DNA from: Tethya wilhelma
Lineage: Eukaryota > Porifera > Demospongiae > Tethyida > Tethyidae
DNA length: 64,000 nucleotides
Assembly (NCBI GenBank): GCA_964030475.1
Contig: CAXIPT010000007.1
Coordinates: forward strand, 4,404,404 to 4,468,403
Direction: 5' to 3'
Within the stretch, counting starts at the first letter, position 1. Every line of letters begins with the position of its first letter. Under the pieces are notes generated by a model. It had not been told where the DNA came from and ran no database searches. It saw nothing but the letters and a program-made list of their open reading frames with translations. The translations under genes and the position numbers were made by a program. Shown here one piece after another: positions 46,195-57,000 of the stretch.

Positions 46195-47759
46195 CATTGC
46201 CTAGCAACCAAAGTTTTTATAGGCTATTTGCCGGTTACTGGATGGGTGGAGGTGGCAATAGAGTAGCTAGGGGTCACAGGGGGTCAATGGCAAACAATAT
46301 AGTTGCATGACTTTTAAGTGGGGGAGGGCACTTAATGCATGTGTGTGTGTGTACGCGCACATGTGTGCATGTACATGTGTGGCATGTGTGCATGCATGTG
46401 TTTTGACCTTCCTAACTAGTGCTATCAGATTGGCCAGCTCCCCACAACACTCCATTGCCTGCTCATTGCCTAGCCACAACAAGCTGATTGTATTTTAATC
46501 TCTCACCACTTGTGTTTCCAATTGCACTCTGAATTAAACATATTCATTGAAGTCATCTTGGGTGCGTGTGAGCAAAGCATTGCACAACAAAGTTAATGTG
46601 ATATGTGTGAATGAAACCCTCTGTGTGTGAGTGTGTGTGCGTAGGTTGCTCTTTGATCTACCAATAGTTTATTCATGCATGTCAATGAGTTTCATTCATT
46701 CAATCCTGCACAATTGTGGCCGGTACACGTTCTACTGTAATCGATATTAATAAATCTTATGAATTAATGTTAGCACTTAAAAATTCCACTATTTTTCCAT
46801 GTATACACCTCACCCCATTCCCATGCACTAGCTACTGTGACTATCATTGACTCTATATCAACAATGATACCACCCATGCATGCATCTTCTCTTGCAGGCT
46901 AAGATGATTTTGCGCTCAGCTTACGGTTCGAGCAGACATCTCAGTGGCTACAAGGAGCTAGGCCTCCAACCAGACCAAATCTTCATCCTGGGAAGAAGGT
47001 TCAAACCCTCCAGTAAGAAGAGCTCTGAGGAATACACAGTGAGTTGGAACAATAGCTTTGTGTGCAAGCAAAGAGGAGGTGTTGATGAGATTAAGCTTGA
47101 AGTGATAATTGTCTTGCATTCCTCTCCCTCTGTTTATGGTGACACCATGGTTAGCTCCCAAATTTTCCGGCCACTAAATGTTCATGAAAGTTCATCTTTG
47201 CTGTTTAGAACTCTGAAATTATATTTCCAATATACAATTTTCTAAATTTTAACAGAGAAAATTTTCATGATTATAATGGTCGAATCACAAAATTCACAAA
47301 AAAATTGTGCCACGAAATTCGGAGCTATACGGTATTCGTTGAGCCACCATTGTATACATGCATGTAGTGCCTGCTATTCATTTCCTGGCATTTGTGCATG
47401 TGTGTAATAACATTGTATAAGTTTAACAAACAAACAATATTATTGTCATCTTTTTTTCCCCCCAGCTATTAAGTGAAGGATTTCAAAGCCATTTGGCCTA
47501 CTTGTCCGACCATCCACCACGACAAGCTGCATTCGATGTCCGTCAACTAACAGGAGACAGCTGCTTTGCTCTCCCCGGCAACCCGTGCTACTCGACTTCA
47601 CAGAAAAAGTCTCTCAGTAGCAAGAGAACTGCCTTCAAGAACCAGAGAAGTAAGAGCAGGTCGGTGGACTCAAATAGCACTAGCGAGAGACAGCCAATGA
47701 CACCTCAAAGCCGTTACAGGACTAATTCTATAGGACCAGTGGTGGAAACTACTGTATAA
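21976..47759 (+). CDS. PITPNM: PITPNM / RdgB membrane-associated phosphatidylinositol transfer protein
   Basis: Phase-checked exons: 21976-22053, 23126-23410, 23514-23562, 24118-24281, 25352-25516, 25901-26372, 26870-27106, [gap], 30327-30557, 31243-31468, 31991-32137, 32230-32397, 32660-32826, 34026-34115, 34190-34309, [gap], 36934-37083, 38093-38276, 46898-47038 and 47466-47759. Domains in order: PITP lipid-transfer (MLIKEYRIPLP to RRLEKETQ, residues 1-247); a linker with a FFAT motif VEFFDAK (about 398-404) for VAP binding at ER contacts; DDHD (FGSPLGLVLA, WWSEDRIDYVLEA, HSRYWEAKELVSFMLRQ); and LNS2 (VVFSIDGSL, YISGRPDMQKEHVLSFL). RdgB proteins return phosphatidylinositol to the plasma membrane and phosphatidic acid to the ER during PLC signalling. 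Two pieces are missing: phase jumps from 1 to 0 between 27106 and 30327, and from 0 to 2 between 34309 and 36934, exactly where the start of DDHD and the stretch before LNS2 are expected. Both intervals contain a lone N. Confidence 0.93.
22212..22350 (+). repeat. Dispersed CGTATGGCAAA repeat, copy 2
   Basis: Matches 10010-10150 in the same orientation with the same ordered blocks. Intron 1 of PITPNM. Confidence 0.55.
22966..23112 (+). repeat. (CA)n microsatellite abutting a splice acceptor
   Basis: About 145 bases of CA with an N at 23060, ending 13 bases before the acceptor CACAG of PITPNM exon 2 (23126). Confidence 0.95.
24501..24539 (+). repeat. Perfect 18 bp inverted repeat with a 3-base loop
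   Basis: GCTGTAGGCCTAGGGCCC (24501-24518) and its exact reverse complement (24522-24539) flank TCC. It follows a tRNA box-A-like TAGCTCTGTGGTTAGAGC, so it may be a folded-back SINE-like element. GC-rich against an AT-rich intron. Confidence 0.85.
24560..24655 (+). repeat. Degenerate TAGGG-rich tract
   Basis: GGCTAGGACTAGGGTTAGCG and similar words repeat GCTAGGG, TAGGGG and GCTAGTG imperfectly for about 90 bases next to the hairpin. Telomere-like in word content, but too irregular to call an interstitial telomere. Confidence 0.5.
26550..26781 (+). mobile_element. MITE of the AAAGGAACTGTGTC family, copy 1
   Basis: Ends GAACTGTGTCACTGAAAAAG at the left and GACACAGTTCCTTTAA at the right are inverted; GTGCTGTTTTGTTACCAAAA lies just inside. 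The interior TAGTATCCGAATATGGTACC matches copy 2 at 56070-56303. PITPNM intron. Confidence 0.75.
27951..27951. other. Isolated N marking a join inside PITPNM
   Basis: A single undetermined base after a C-run. It lies between exons whose phases do not match and where the first part of the DDHD domain is missing. Confidence 0.7.
28930..29352 (+). repeat. TTTGAATCTTT / TTTTAATCT minisatellite
   Basis: About 420 bases of near-tandem 8-10 base units (TTTGAATG, TTTCAATC), tightening into an almost perfect (TTTTAATC)n array at about 29250-29330. Intronic. Confidence 0.85.
29612..30229 (+). pseudogene. Two-exon fragment of a gamma-COP (COPG) gene, broken
   Basis: Exon-like block 29612-29838 encodes ILHLLGREG, then TRFIYN, VRAAAVTSLVKFGA and VMVLLDR, matching the HEAT-like trunk of coatomer subunit gamma (human ILHLLGQEG, RFIYNRV, VRAGAVSALAKFGA). 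After an intron with GT-AG ends, 30121-30229 encodes CLLDNNDKVRDRA and, in another frame, QKQRALSSAYILN, the next part of the same protein. It is broken by a 4-base shift at the exon start (TACG), a second frame change and a TAA before QKQ. The intron is kept, so this is a duplicated gene segment, not a retrocopy. It lies inside PITPNM next to an assembly join, so it may have been misplaced. Confidence 0.75.
30268..30318 (+). repeat. (CA)n microsatellite before a PITPNM acceptor
   Basis: CA run ending about 9 bases before the acceptor of the exon at 30327. Confidence 0.9.
30695..30932 (+). mobile_element. MITE of the AAAGTCCATCTGGTTTGAGAATG family, copy 2
   Basis: Left end ACTAAAGTCCATCCGGTTTG, right end CATTCTCAAACCAGATGG, about 238 bp, in a PITPNM intron. 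Confidence 0.8.
31549..31625 (-). mobile_element. tRNA-derived SINE-like element
   Basis: Minus strand reads CTAGTAGCTCAGTGGTAAGA (box A), followed at tRNA spacing by a degenerate box B (GAGCTTGAATCTC). Related copies are at 31757-31830, 58683-58755, 60414-60489 and 60541-60641. Confidence 0.6.
31757..31830 (+). mobile_element. tRNA-derived SINE-like element
   Basis: CTAGTAGTTCAGTGGTAAGA (box A) and CAGTTCAAATCCAG (box B). Inverted relative to the copy 130 bases upstream. The arms do not pair into a full cloverleaf, so it is not called a tRNA. Confidence 0.65.
31821..31993 (+). repeat. Tandem duplication of a 3' splice-site region
   Basis: Two copies with a period of about 86 bases run from CTAGATTCAAACATTTTTCC to TTTTCTTTAGATGCT. 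Only the second acceptor (ending 31990) leads into the open PITPNM exon. The first (ending 31903) would read into a stop codon. Confidence 0.85.
32438..32634 (+). mobile_element. MITE with TACCATATA...AAATTTGGC ends
   Basis: Left TTACCATATAGCAGGTAAAT and right ATTTACTCATTATATGGTA are inverted repeats around a 150-base AATTCGCCAA-rich core. PITPNM intron; about 200 bp. Confidence 0.75.
33760..33990 (-). mobile_element. CA-tailed dispersed element (GGGGTCACAGGGGGTCAATGGC family), copy 1
   Basis: A 150-base core containing CCATTAACCCCCTGTGACCCC and GCCAGGCAATGGC is bounded on both sides by (CA)n (33760-33806 and 33961-33988). Relatives are at 36705-36890 and 46128-46330, also flanked by CA/TG runs. 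It lies just before PITPNM exon 34026. Confidence 0.65.
34346..34403 (+). repeat. (CT)n tract ending in an N
   Basis: Pure CT run with an isolated N at 34403, after which the left palindrome arm starts at once. Probably a join between unrelated reads. Confidence 0.8.
34404..36890 (-). repeat. Left arm of a 4.8 kb palindrome (antisense copy of PITPNM LNS2 exons)
   Basis: Reverse complement of 36891-39189 with few mismatches and small indels. It carries LNS2 exon copies on the minus strand (36696-36547 and 35514-35331) with intact splice sites and reading frames. The axis is near 36891 (GACCATGCATCGAG). The main difference is the CA-tailed element at 36705-36890, present only in this arm. Confidence 0.85.
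36705..36890 (+). mobile_element. CA-tailed dispersed element, copy 2
   Basis: (GT)n, then TTGCCATTGCCTAGCAACC, AATAGAGTAGCTAAGGGTCA and CAGGGGGTCAATGGCA. In the opposite palindrome arm, ATGCAACT passes straight into ATATTCAG with no such element. The arms therefore show occupied and empty forms of the site. Confidence 0.7.
36891..39189 (+). repeat. Right arm of the palindrome, carrying the sense LNS2 exons
   Basis: Contains PITPNM exons 36934-37083 and 38093-38276 in sense orientation. Homology to the left arm stops at 39189, exactly opposite the N at 34403. Confidence 0.85.
38770..40126 (+). repeat. Tandem duplication, unit 1 (about 1,357 bp)
   Basis: From TTTCACGACAGATACTG to a truncated MITE at 40032-40125. 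Repeated in 40127-41514 with scattered substitutions and indels, for example extra sequence AGGTCAAGGTCAAAGG near 41345. Intronic in PITPNM. Confidence 0.85.
40127..41514 (+). repeat. Tandem duplication, unit 2
   Basis: Second copy of the unit above. The junction falls inside the MITE at GAAAAGCTC; copy 2 continues into a complete MITE (41429-41667). Confidence 0.85.
41429..41667 (+). mobile_element. MITE of the AAAGTCCATCTGGTTTGAGAATG family, copy 4 (complete)
   Basis: Left GAAGTCCATCTGGTTTGATA, right GGCATTCTCAAACCAGATGG. The partial copy 3 at 40032-40125 shares its left half. Confidence 0.8.
41668..45571. other. Large PITPNM intron without assigned genes
   Basis: AT-rich intronic sequence between LNS2 exons, with a (GT)n run at 42641-42682. 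A minus-strand stretch at 44497-44640 (HEYFYHSDSHDSILALSL) faintly resembles the HD motif of histidine acid phosphatases. No other coding signal was found. Confidence 0.4.
45572..46127. other. Assembly gap, 556 N
   Basis: A run of N flanked on both sides by (GT)n. The repeat probably caused the break. Confidence 0.99.
46128..46330 (+). mobile_element. CA-tailed dispersed element, copy 3
   Basis: (GT)n directly followed by TTTGCCATTGCCTAGCAACC, GGTTACTGGATGGGTGGAGG and GGGGTCACAGGGGGTCAATG, then AGTTGCATGACTTTTAAGTG. Same orientation and order as copy 2. Confidence 0.7.
47165..47336 (+). repeat. Dispersed repeat ending GCCACGAAATTCGGAGCTAT then ACGGTA, copy 2
   Basis: Related to 12690-12895. 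Last PITPNM intron. Confidence 0.5.
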
Positions 47760-49520
47760 TATTACCGTTACACTGTACATGCATAATAATAATGTATTTA
47801 CCTTACAACAGTTATTGTTCTTTATACATGCAAAGCATGTCATTCTTTACAGCATGCATGGTGCTGTATGTATCGTGCATGGTGCACTTTCTATGTCCGA
47901 TTGTCGTGTATAATAATATTATAGTCTAACATGTTTTCAGTACAATACAATTTGTATACAAATTTGCAAGCGCACATGTATATGCATGCTCACTGTCTGT
48001 CTGCTTCGCTGGCTCTCAAGCACTGCCACGTATGGCTCAATGTTATGTTAGCACACAATCATCTGTTGTTCGTAGACTAATTTTTTTACTTCAGCCTCTG
48101 CGTGCATGCTTGCTTGGTCATTGTTCAATGGTTATACTGATTGTCACTATACTCAGTGAGTCATGCAGGGTGCGGGCATGCTTATGCATGCATGAGATAT
48201 CTATCTATGGTCAATGTTATACGTATACAATAGAACCTCGATCCGATAGTGGACCCTCTGAGATATATAGGGACACTGTATTATTAGCCTCTCAACAAAG
48301 GACAATTCTTAGTTCTCAAAAATTCCAATTCCCTATTGTAGCAATTAATACAAACAGAACCTCTCTACAAAGGACCAACAGGAATGTCTGGAGGTTTCAC
48401 GGTCACTGTGCATATATCATAGAGAGGTTATCTTCACTTCAAAGTATGTTTGTGAATATTTGAATTTTCATTGATTATGACAATTACCTATTAGAAAATG
48501 AAACCGGATAGATTGCGATAATTGTTTTTATTGAGTTGATTGTGGCGTTAGCTTTTCCATAGAAAAGAATGTCAGCAGTAAACACAATGGAATACACATG
48601 CACATGCATTGAGTCTTTGTTTTTATAGCCTGGAGAGTTTGTAAGCTCCTAACGATTTGTCACATGGAAATGATAAACACACGATTGTTGTTCAATTATT
48701 GTCATTCCACTGATAATGAAAGGGAAAAATGTAACGGATTGCAGATGATTTGATCATCCAGCTTTATACTAAATACTTGTACAGTGTTTGTTTGTCTATA
48801 GAATTCAACTGATCTTTCACAACTTTCAAGGAATACATCAACACGCATACTATAAATGAAAATGATCATACTGACATTGTGTATCTTTTAAATCAAAATA
48901 ATATTTATTATGATAATAATAATTATTATTATCCACACCTGTGACTCATACATGCATGCATAGTGACATTATTTTTTTTATATGACATAATATAATATTA
49001 TTTTGTACTGAGGTATATGACATTTTCCTTTTCGGAAGCAATCAGGTCCATGAGTCCGTTACGTATAGGTGTTAATTATTGTGGTAGTTATTCACAACTC
49101 ACTGTAGTAGGTGGAGCTCAATTTTCTTGCATGCTCCCCTGCGTTGCTTTGATCCTAGTTAGCATTTTCAGTGTTTATTAATGCCCGATGAAGTAAAGAC
49201 AGTCATTTTTAGAGAAGGTGCATTCTCCTAAGAACAAAGGAAGAGCTTTGAGCATACTTCAAAATTGAGAGAATCCTTGAAGCGTGTAGAACAATACGCA
49301 ACTATTCTAATCTTGGCTAATAATTGAAGCCAAATCCTCGTTAATTAACAGGCTTGTGGGAGGGTGGTGAAACATCGTTAAAACACCAAAGGCGGCCGTC
49401 ACATTGTAGAAGGTGGTTTGTGTTTACAGTTAGTGAGTCGTCTGCACTGTCTTCGACTTGAATTCACTGCTCTCAACACTGTGGAATGCTCAAGAAATCG
49501 TGATTCGTACGGCACTCAGT
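47760..49520. other. Intergenic region between PITPNM and the T-box gene
   Basis: PITPNM 3'UTR, then about 1.5 kb of AT-rich sequence. 48228-48440 holds AGAACCTCGATCC and AGAACCTCTCTACAAAGGAC, a word set found at the ends of Tc1/mariner-type MITEs. The T-box 5'UTR probably begins near 49400. No gene seen. Confidence 0.45.
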
Positions 49521-52500
49521 ATGGAACACTCTTCGTCGGCAGCTGGTGATAGCAGAGGTGAGAAGGAGTAATGATGAGCTGCTAAAAGCCTCATCTAAGA
49601 GTGTCTGAAATTGATTGATAATTTACTTGGACTGTGTGTCATTTGTGAACTGTAATAGTCTGCATCACTGGGTACGATTAAGAGCTACAAACCCACTAGG
49701 TTCAGTGTAGGCATAGCCTTCTGTGAGTTAGTATTGAAGTACCTTATACAGTGTGCAGTACTGAAAATTGTGATTATTATAGTAGTTGCAAACTTATAAA
49801 CAGTCTAGTTGTTAGGTTTTGTGCAGTGCACAGAGAAACTGAGGATCAATGTGTAGTCATCAGTTTCATTACTATACTAGCTGAGAGAGCTTGTTTCCTT
49901 GTTATCAAGAGTATACTGGCCTGCCATGCATAGTGCACCAGTGGTATGCTAAATGTTTATAGAGATGTGTCATCCGAAAAAATTATCATTCACCTGTGAA
50001 TCTAGACTGCACAGTACAGTTAGGAGGTAAAATGGCCGACTAAGCCGTCCATGAGCACCGAGCGGGCCAAACAACATTGCCAGACTCAGATGAAGTGCTC
50101 ATGCCCTGGCCTGCACTGTAAGATGTGATGAGATAGCTTGTGCTCATTTCAACTGAACTAACAAGACATTATATAATTATACTCCTTGTTGGAAAAGGAT
50201 CAGATGGTACAAGATTTATCGCCCCTATAGCTGCGAGCACGGAACTGGTTCATTCAGTGCACTGGATAACATGTATCAGTGCATCAGTGTGTGTGTGTTG
50301 CAGTCCACTGAGTGATGGCCGGGTCAACTATAAAACTTGTTGTGAATGCATGCACTATGGCCGCCATGATATTCATTGCTTTCCCCAGGGTTTCACTAGA
50401 TATTATTGTTACCCCAATGATGTCAATTATTATAGTTACTCTACTACACACAAGCACCTATTGTTGATCCCAACAAGGAAATCTATGTATAATAAATATA
50501 TTACTAAAATTTTTAATTTTCCCCCCCCCCCTCCCTCTTTGTGCTTGATGTGCAGATTCACTTGTGGAAGGTCCCTCTTCCGTGAGATCGAGTGGAGGAG
50601 AGTCTTCGGTCGAAGGAGCAACAGGAGGAGAAGGTATGTTCTATAGTAAGAGTGCATAGGGTCCGGGTCGGCCTGGCTTCACATGCCAGTCACTGCACTG
50701 TCGGTTGTTTAGGTAGAGTACTCAAGAACTGTTTGTTTTCAAGTAGAGTAAACATGATACAGTTTGAACTAGTATGCAGTACGTGCTTCGGAGCAACTTA
50801 GCAGCAACTTAGCTTGGTGTTTTTTCGTATTAAGTGGTGTGAATAGATTTCAGTGGGTCAAATTTTTAAGACCGTTATTTAGATAAAGGATTTGTCTTTC
50901 TACAATAGTTTTGTGTTGTCATCTGTTATTGTCTGGTAGGTATTGTAGTTTATATGTTCTTCTTTTCTTTGTATCGGTCGGATCAGTAACTTTACTGGCC
51001 TATCTCTATAGCACGTCCATTCCCTTAGGCCATGCGCACAGTGTGTAATGTACATATCAGATGTTTGTTGTTGTTCTTATTATTTTCAGTCCTGGGCTAA
51101 AAGTGCTGGTATGTGTATTTAAAAGTTGTAATAAATCTTGGTACATCAAATTGTATCTGGATTTACGACAATACTGTTAGTAAAATTTTGCTTGGGGCAT
51201 GGTCGTTTTTGTCAGCTATATCTTCACATGAATGTGGCCACACCACAATGCTCACACTACAGTATTCCTCCTGCCTTGTACGAATGGGCGTGGTTTGAGT
51301 TTTTGAGGAGACCCCTGACCTCTATTTGTTATACATGGAGAGAATTAAGAGAGGTAGAAGTGCATAGGGTCCGGGTCGGCCTGGCTTCACATGCCAGTCA
51401 CTGCACTGTCGGTTGTTTAGGTAGAGTACTCAAGAACTGTTTGTTTTCAAGTAGAGTAAACATGATACAGTTTGAACTAGTATGCAGTACGTGCTTCGGA
51501 GCAACTTAGCAGCAACTTAGCTTGGTGTTTTTTCGTATTAAGTGGTGTGAATAGATTTCAGTGGGTCAAATTTTTAAGACCGTTATTTAGATAAAGGATT
51601 TGTCTTTCTACAATAGTTTTGTGTTGTCATCTGTTATTGTCTGGTAGGTATTGTAGTTTATATGTTCTTCTTTTCTTTGTATCGGTCGGATCAGTAACTT
51701 TACTGGCCTATCTCTATAGCACGTCCATTCCCTTAGGCCATGCGCACAGTGTGTAATGTACATATCAGATGTTTGTTGTTGTTCTTATTATTTTCAGTCC
51801 TGGGCTAAAAGTGCTGGTATGTGTATTTAAAAGTTGTAATAAATCTTGGTACATCAAATTGTATCTGGATTTACGACAATACTGTTAGTAAAATTTTGCT
51901 TGGGGCATGGTCGTTTTTGTCAGCTATATCTTCACATGAATGTGGCCACACCACAATGCTCACACTACAGTATTCCTCCTGCCTTGTACGAATGGGCGTG
52001 GTTTGAGTTTTTGAGGAGACCCCTGACCTCTATTTGTTATACATGGAGAGAATTAAGAGAGGTAGTTTTCTTTTAAGTTGGTTGTCACAAAAAAATTGAT
52101 GCACTTCTGAATGTCGTCATCATGTTCTTTGACTAATTGTTCTGTGCACTAATAGCTTTGTGACTATTGTCATCTGTTCTTTGTTGTTTGTTTGTTTATT
52201 TGTTTGTTTGTTTTTGTTTTCAAGTTGAGTGTTTATGTGTCTGAGCTCTATAGGTGCTGTGCTTTAAATGAAATCTTGTCGGTGTACATGTCAGCATTCA
52301 CCACCATGCATTGGGCAGTTTGTAAGTGCATCCTGATCGGGTTATTAGCAGGATGTTGTAGTGGTAAGATGAGATCAATCCCCCCTTCCCAACACCCCCA
52401 CCTGGTCCTCCACCAGTGGGCGCTGCTACTTGTAGTGAGTGAGTGACCTCTTATCAATCCCCACTGCCCAAGAGACTGACTCTGTGGGTGTCTAAAACAG

Positions 52501-53957
52501 ATTGCCATTGCCGCCCATATCAGTAATCCCTTATCAATGTGCTTGAGTGTGTGTTTGTCTGTGTGAGGTTTTCTGGCGGCAGTTTTGCTCTTTAGGAAGT
52601 TGAGCCTATCTTACTGTGTAGCTGGTACTAAGCTTTAGGTTTCAACATATGTGTAGAGGATAAGGGATTAATGGAAGAGCTGTGTATTATCAAAGCTGGA
52701 TGGTATACAGAGGCCTACAGCTAAGCTTGGCAGAGATGGCCCGAGATTCAATAATGAGATTCATTATTGCATGGCTTCTGGTCTCTTTGAGTTTGAGAAT
52801 GATTGTAGGTCATAATCAAAGCTAACTCAATTTGGCCTACTAGGGCACTCTCTCTTGGTAGGCCCACTTCATGTTCCTCTCCAATCTCATTTTGGCACCA
52901 ACCAATTGCTGGTTATGGGTACATAACCTGTGTAGAGAGTAGTACTACAGACCAGGCAACCAAGCGGGCAAGTTTATAAAGGTTTTTGTGGGCGGCTAAT
53001 GGTTAATCTCTTTACTGAAATACCTATGTGATCTCAATTGAAAAAAGTTAGTAAGCATTTCTTTTTTATTTTCTCTGTCTCTGTGTCTATCCATGTGTTT
53101 ATTTAGGACCCATATCAATAAAAATGTCTGCCTATCATGTTTCTGTGATTAATTAAGGTCACTTTCCATTAAGACCTTTTCCACCCACACCAGCACACAC
53201 AGAGGTCATCAATATGCCTATTTCATGAATCAAGCTTGTCTGGTCTCAATAACGGGTCTGACTAGCTCTGAATAGCTGCTCCATTGACAGTGCATGCACA
53301 TGATAAGAATTGCAGATTGAGATTCCTATAGCTAAGCATGAAAAAAATTTTTTGAGAAAGACTCTCTGTCTGTATTGTCCATCAATCCAGCAGATCCTGT
53401 AGCTGAAAAATGGACACCCATTACCGTTCAATGAATATTTGTGTTTGATATGCCTGAATGGGTTTGCCGCTTGGTAACAAGGGAAGGAAACCTCAAAAGT
53501 GGCCCTCTTGGTTCACCTGAATTTAGTTTTCAGGTGGAGGTGTTGATTGCCAAGGTATGGCTACCTTCATCTGGACAAAGCACTGAAGCGCTGTGACCTA
53601 GTACTCCTGATTGGTTTGTGTGTACACTGTGGACTATACAGGCCTATGGTAATATCATTGACGCCAGGAGGTGTAAATTGGTGAAAAGAGAAGCTTTCCC
53701 TTTTGTCTAGCGGGACTCTAAGAATTACAGGGCTGTTGGTTTCTAGCCACATTCCTGATCAGCATGTAGATAGCTAGCAGGCTAGCGGCTCTATTTCCTG
53801 CAGGGTTAGCAGCTGTGTGCGTGAAAATAATTTTATTAATGGATATTGCAACACAAGAATAAATTTAAAGCTACATTTCAATTTATAGCTGCTATGCAAA
53901 CTGAGATGCAGATATACACAACCATGCAGCTTCATTCTGAGTATTTGTGTGTGTGTG

Positions 53958-54030
<73 letters not shown>

Positions 54031-57000
54031 NATGTGCATCAATCATTACTTGTTCCTTTCATTATTCCATTCTTGTCACCAATCAACCAATTATAAGCTG
54101 TGCTACCAAGCAACCATTAACATCACAGCCACTGTCATGCAGGCACACATTGGCCTGAAATGGTGGCTACATCTAATCTCCCTAAGTGTACATTGTAGTG
54201 GACATGGGAGTTGAATTTGCTTGCTGTCATACCCCTCTCTCACACAATGCTTTTGATCTATTCTTAGGCCTCAGTTGTTTAATTATGAAAGCCTAGAGCT
54301 TTCATCTTTCATATGGGCCACATTCACTCCTTTGTGTCACTCAAACTGGACCTGTTTTCAGCTTATACTTTAGGAGGTATTGAAATAGATAAAAGCCACT
54401 TTGAGCTCTATTAATATTTATCACCTTCTCTCTCCATAAATGTACACTGTGACACTGTGATTGTACGTACTGTATAATTATATGTAGCTGCATGTGTGAG
54501 TCTAACTTTATATATTGCAGTATAACTGTATGTGTGAGCCAATCTACAATATAATATACAGGTCAGTGTGTGAGAATGAACAATACTAGTCTTAGTCTGA
54601 CACATGTACCATGGATGTCCATATCCCCTATACATTAGCACTGCACTCCTCTGTAGCTGACCCAGACTCTTAATTTTTGTCATCCTTGATACCATGACAC
54701 CTTCTTTGGTGCTCATTGCAATAATATTGTTTGTTGCATCAATCTTTATTGATCTAGGAGCATGCACCTTTTTCTGCATGATGAAACAGTGCAGTTTTGT
54801 TGCAATTGTACATGTGAGCTCCTACCCCTAGATGCATGGGTGCAGTCTAGCTTTGTTGTGATAATAAGCTCTAAAACATAGCTGTCTCTGAGAATTTCTG
54901 CCAGTGTTAACCACTCTAGTGGGGATAATCTGTTTTTGTTTTTGTTTTTTCAAATTTACTGCTGTGAGAAGGATTTACTGACTGGCCATAACATTATCCA
55001 GCAGACTGCAACCCCACCCTAGCATCTTAAGGAAATGAAATTCCTAAGAAACAATTTCAGTTATTAATGCTCATTTTTGTGGCAGGAAAAAGTTTACAAA
55101 AAAAACTTTTCACCTGTTAATTTTTTGGGACTAGTATTTTCATGGCTAATCGCTATCATTATTATAACATCCAGAAAATTTGGAGCTGCACATATATGAG
55201 AAAGTGCAGTGTGGCCCTCTATTTCAAGCATAAACATATTATGCATATGTGCACTAAACCACACACGCACGCACATACTCACAGAACCTGCAGTAGGATC
55301 ATCTATTACCATCCCAGAGAGTGGAACAGTGGTGACTTACTACCCAACAACTGCAGAATCAGTTGCACCCAATGGAACAAAGGTGACTCTTCACGGGAAG
55401 GACTTGTGGGCCGAGTTCCACAAATCTACAACAGAAATGATAATCACTAAAGCCGGCAGGTGAGTCCATTTGCCATTGTAGCTGCACAAGTCACAGCTGT
55501 CGCTAATCTGGGGCATTGTTGTGCTGCACACAAGCGGCTAAAGATCAGAATCTCAGATCTAAAGTGATTTCTTTTTAAGAGGTGGACTGGCGTTTGTGTG
55601 GGGTGTCATAACTAGATTCAAAATTAGAGATTATGTAAGAGGCATTGTTGTCTGCTTAGTGAAGTACACCAGTGACTATTCATTGAGCCATCACCATGGA
55701 AACAAGGGTGGGAATAGATCCATATTAGAATTTGATCAAGACGTTCAATTGCCACAGGTGTTCAATTTTTTACACTAGTTGAGTCTCTGATGTGGTTTAA
55801 GTCTGATCATTCCAGAATAAGAGTACCCACTCCATGGCATGTCCTGTGGCACACAAACACAGATGTATACAACACATGCATGCATTAGTTGGCATAGGCT
55901 TGGCTTGTGTGTGGGTCTGTGTGGGTCAATTATGCATGTGTATGTATGCCTTTGAGTGAGTGAGTGAGTGAGCGAAGCGGTGGATGTGATATCAAAAGAA
56001 TCTTGCCGATTAATTGTCTTTATCTTTATCTTTATCGGAAGATTAAGATAAGATAGACCAAAAAACCATAAAAGAACTCTGTCACTCTATAAGCGCTGTT
56101 TTGTTACCAAAAATGACGTTTTGTGATTATTATTTTTTGTTGACAAACATGCAATACACATACGTACACAGAGCTAGTATCCGGATGTGGTACCCAGATT
56201 GCGCTAGATACAAAACAAAAAGGTCATAAAACGTCAAAAAAACGTCACGCATATAATTTTTAGTAACAAAACAGCATTTATATAGTGACGCAGTTCCTTT
56301 AAAAAAACTTTGTATAGATATTTTAGTCTATTATAGTTCTCTTCCCCTCTTTCTCTCTCTTTTCCTTCCTCTCTAAATTCATCTTACAGGAGAATGTTCC
56401 CGGTCGTTAAGATCAGTGTGTCTGGTCTGGAACCAGATGATAAGTATGTCATTGTCATGGATATCGTTCCTGTTGGTGATAACAGATACAAGTTCCACGA
56501 CTCGGAGTGGGTGGTCACAGGGAAGGCAGAGCCAGTGAGCAACGAGGGAAGCCGATTGTACATTCATCCTGACAGTCCGGCTTTGGGGAGTGTCTGGGAG
56601 AAGCAACTTATAACCTTTCAGAAGTGTAAAATCACCAACAATCATTTGGACCAACTTGGATACGTAAGTCAGATTGCTCAAGCATACTACAATTATTATG
56701 GCATCACCGATAACTTAGTTTTTGGTCCCAATTGTAGTCCATGCAGACCTAGCTCTTTTTTGTGGTAGAAAGAAAGTTTAAGGATTGCAGGGAATGAAAC
56801 CAATAGCTGTATGCCTCGTATATGAAAAATCTCCTAGGCCTGTAGTGAAACTTTTGCAAAAATTTTGTGTAGTAGCCTCAATGTATCTAGTCATTAGTGT
56901 GAAGAAAGTAATATGCTTGGTAATTAAGCTTTCAACAGTATGTCTTTTAGAGTGATGATGTGTTTTAACAGTCAGGTTCAGGATCTTACAGCTTTTTCCA

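Noticed and set aside
50140..50646. 168-codon frame at the T-box second exon
   Set aside because: It reads through intron and into exon 2 in the wrong frame; the T-box exon is 50556-50633 in another phase.
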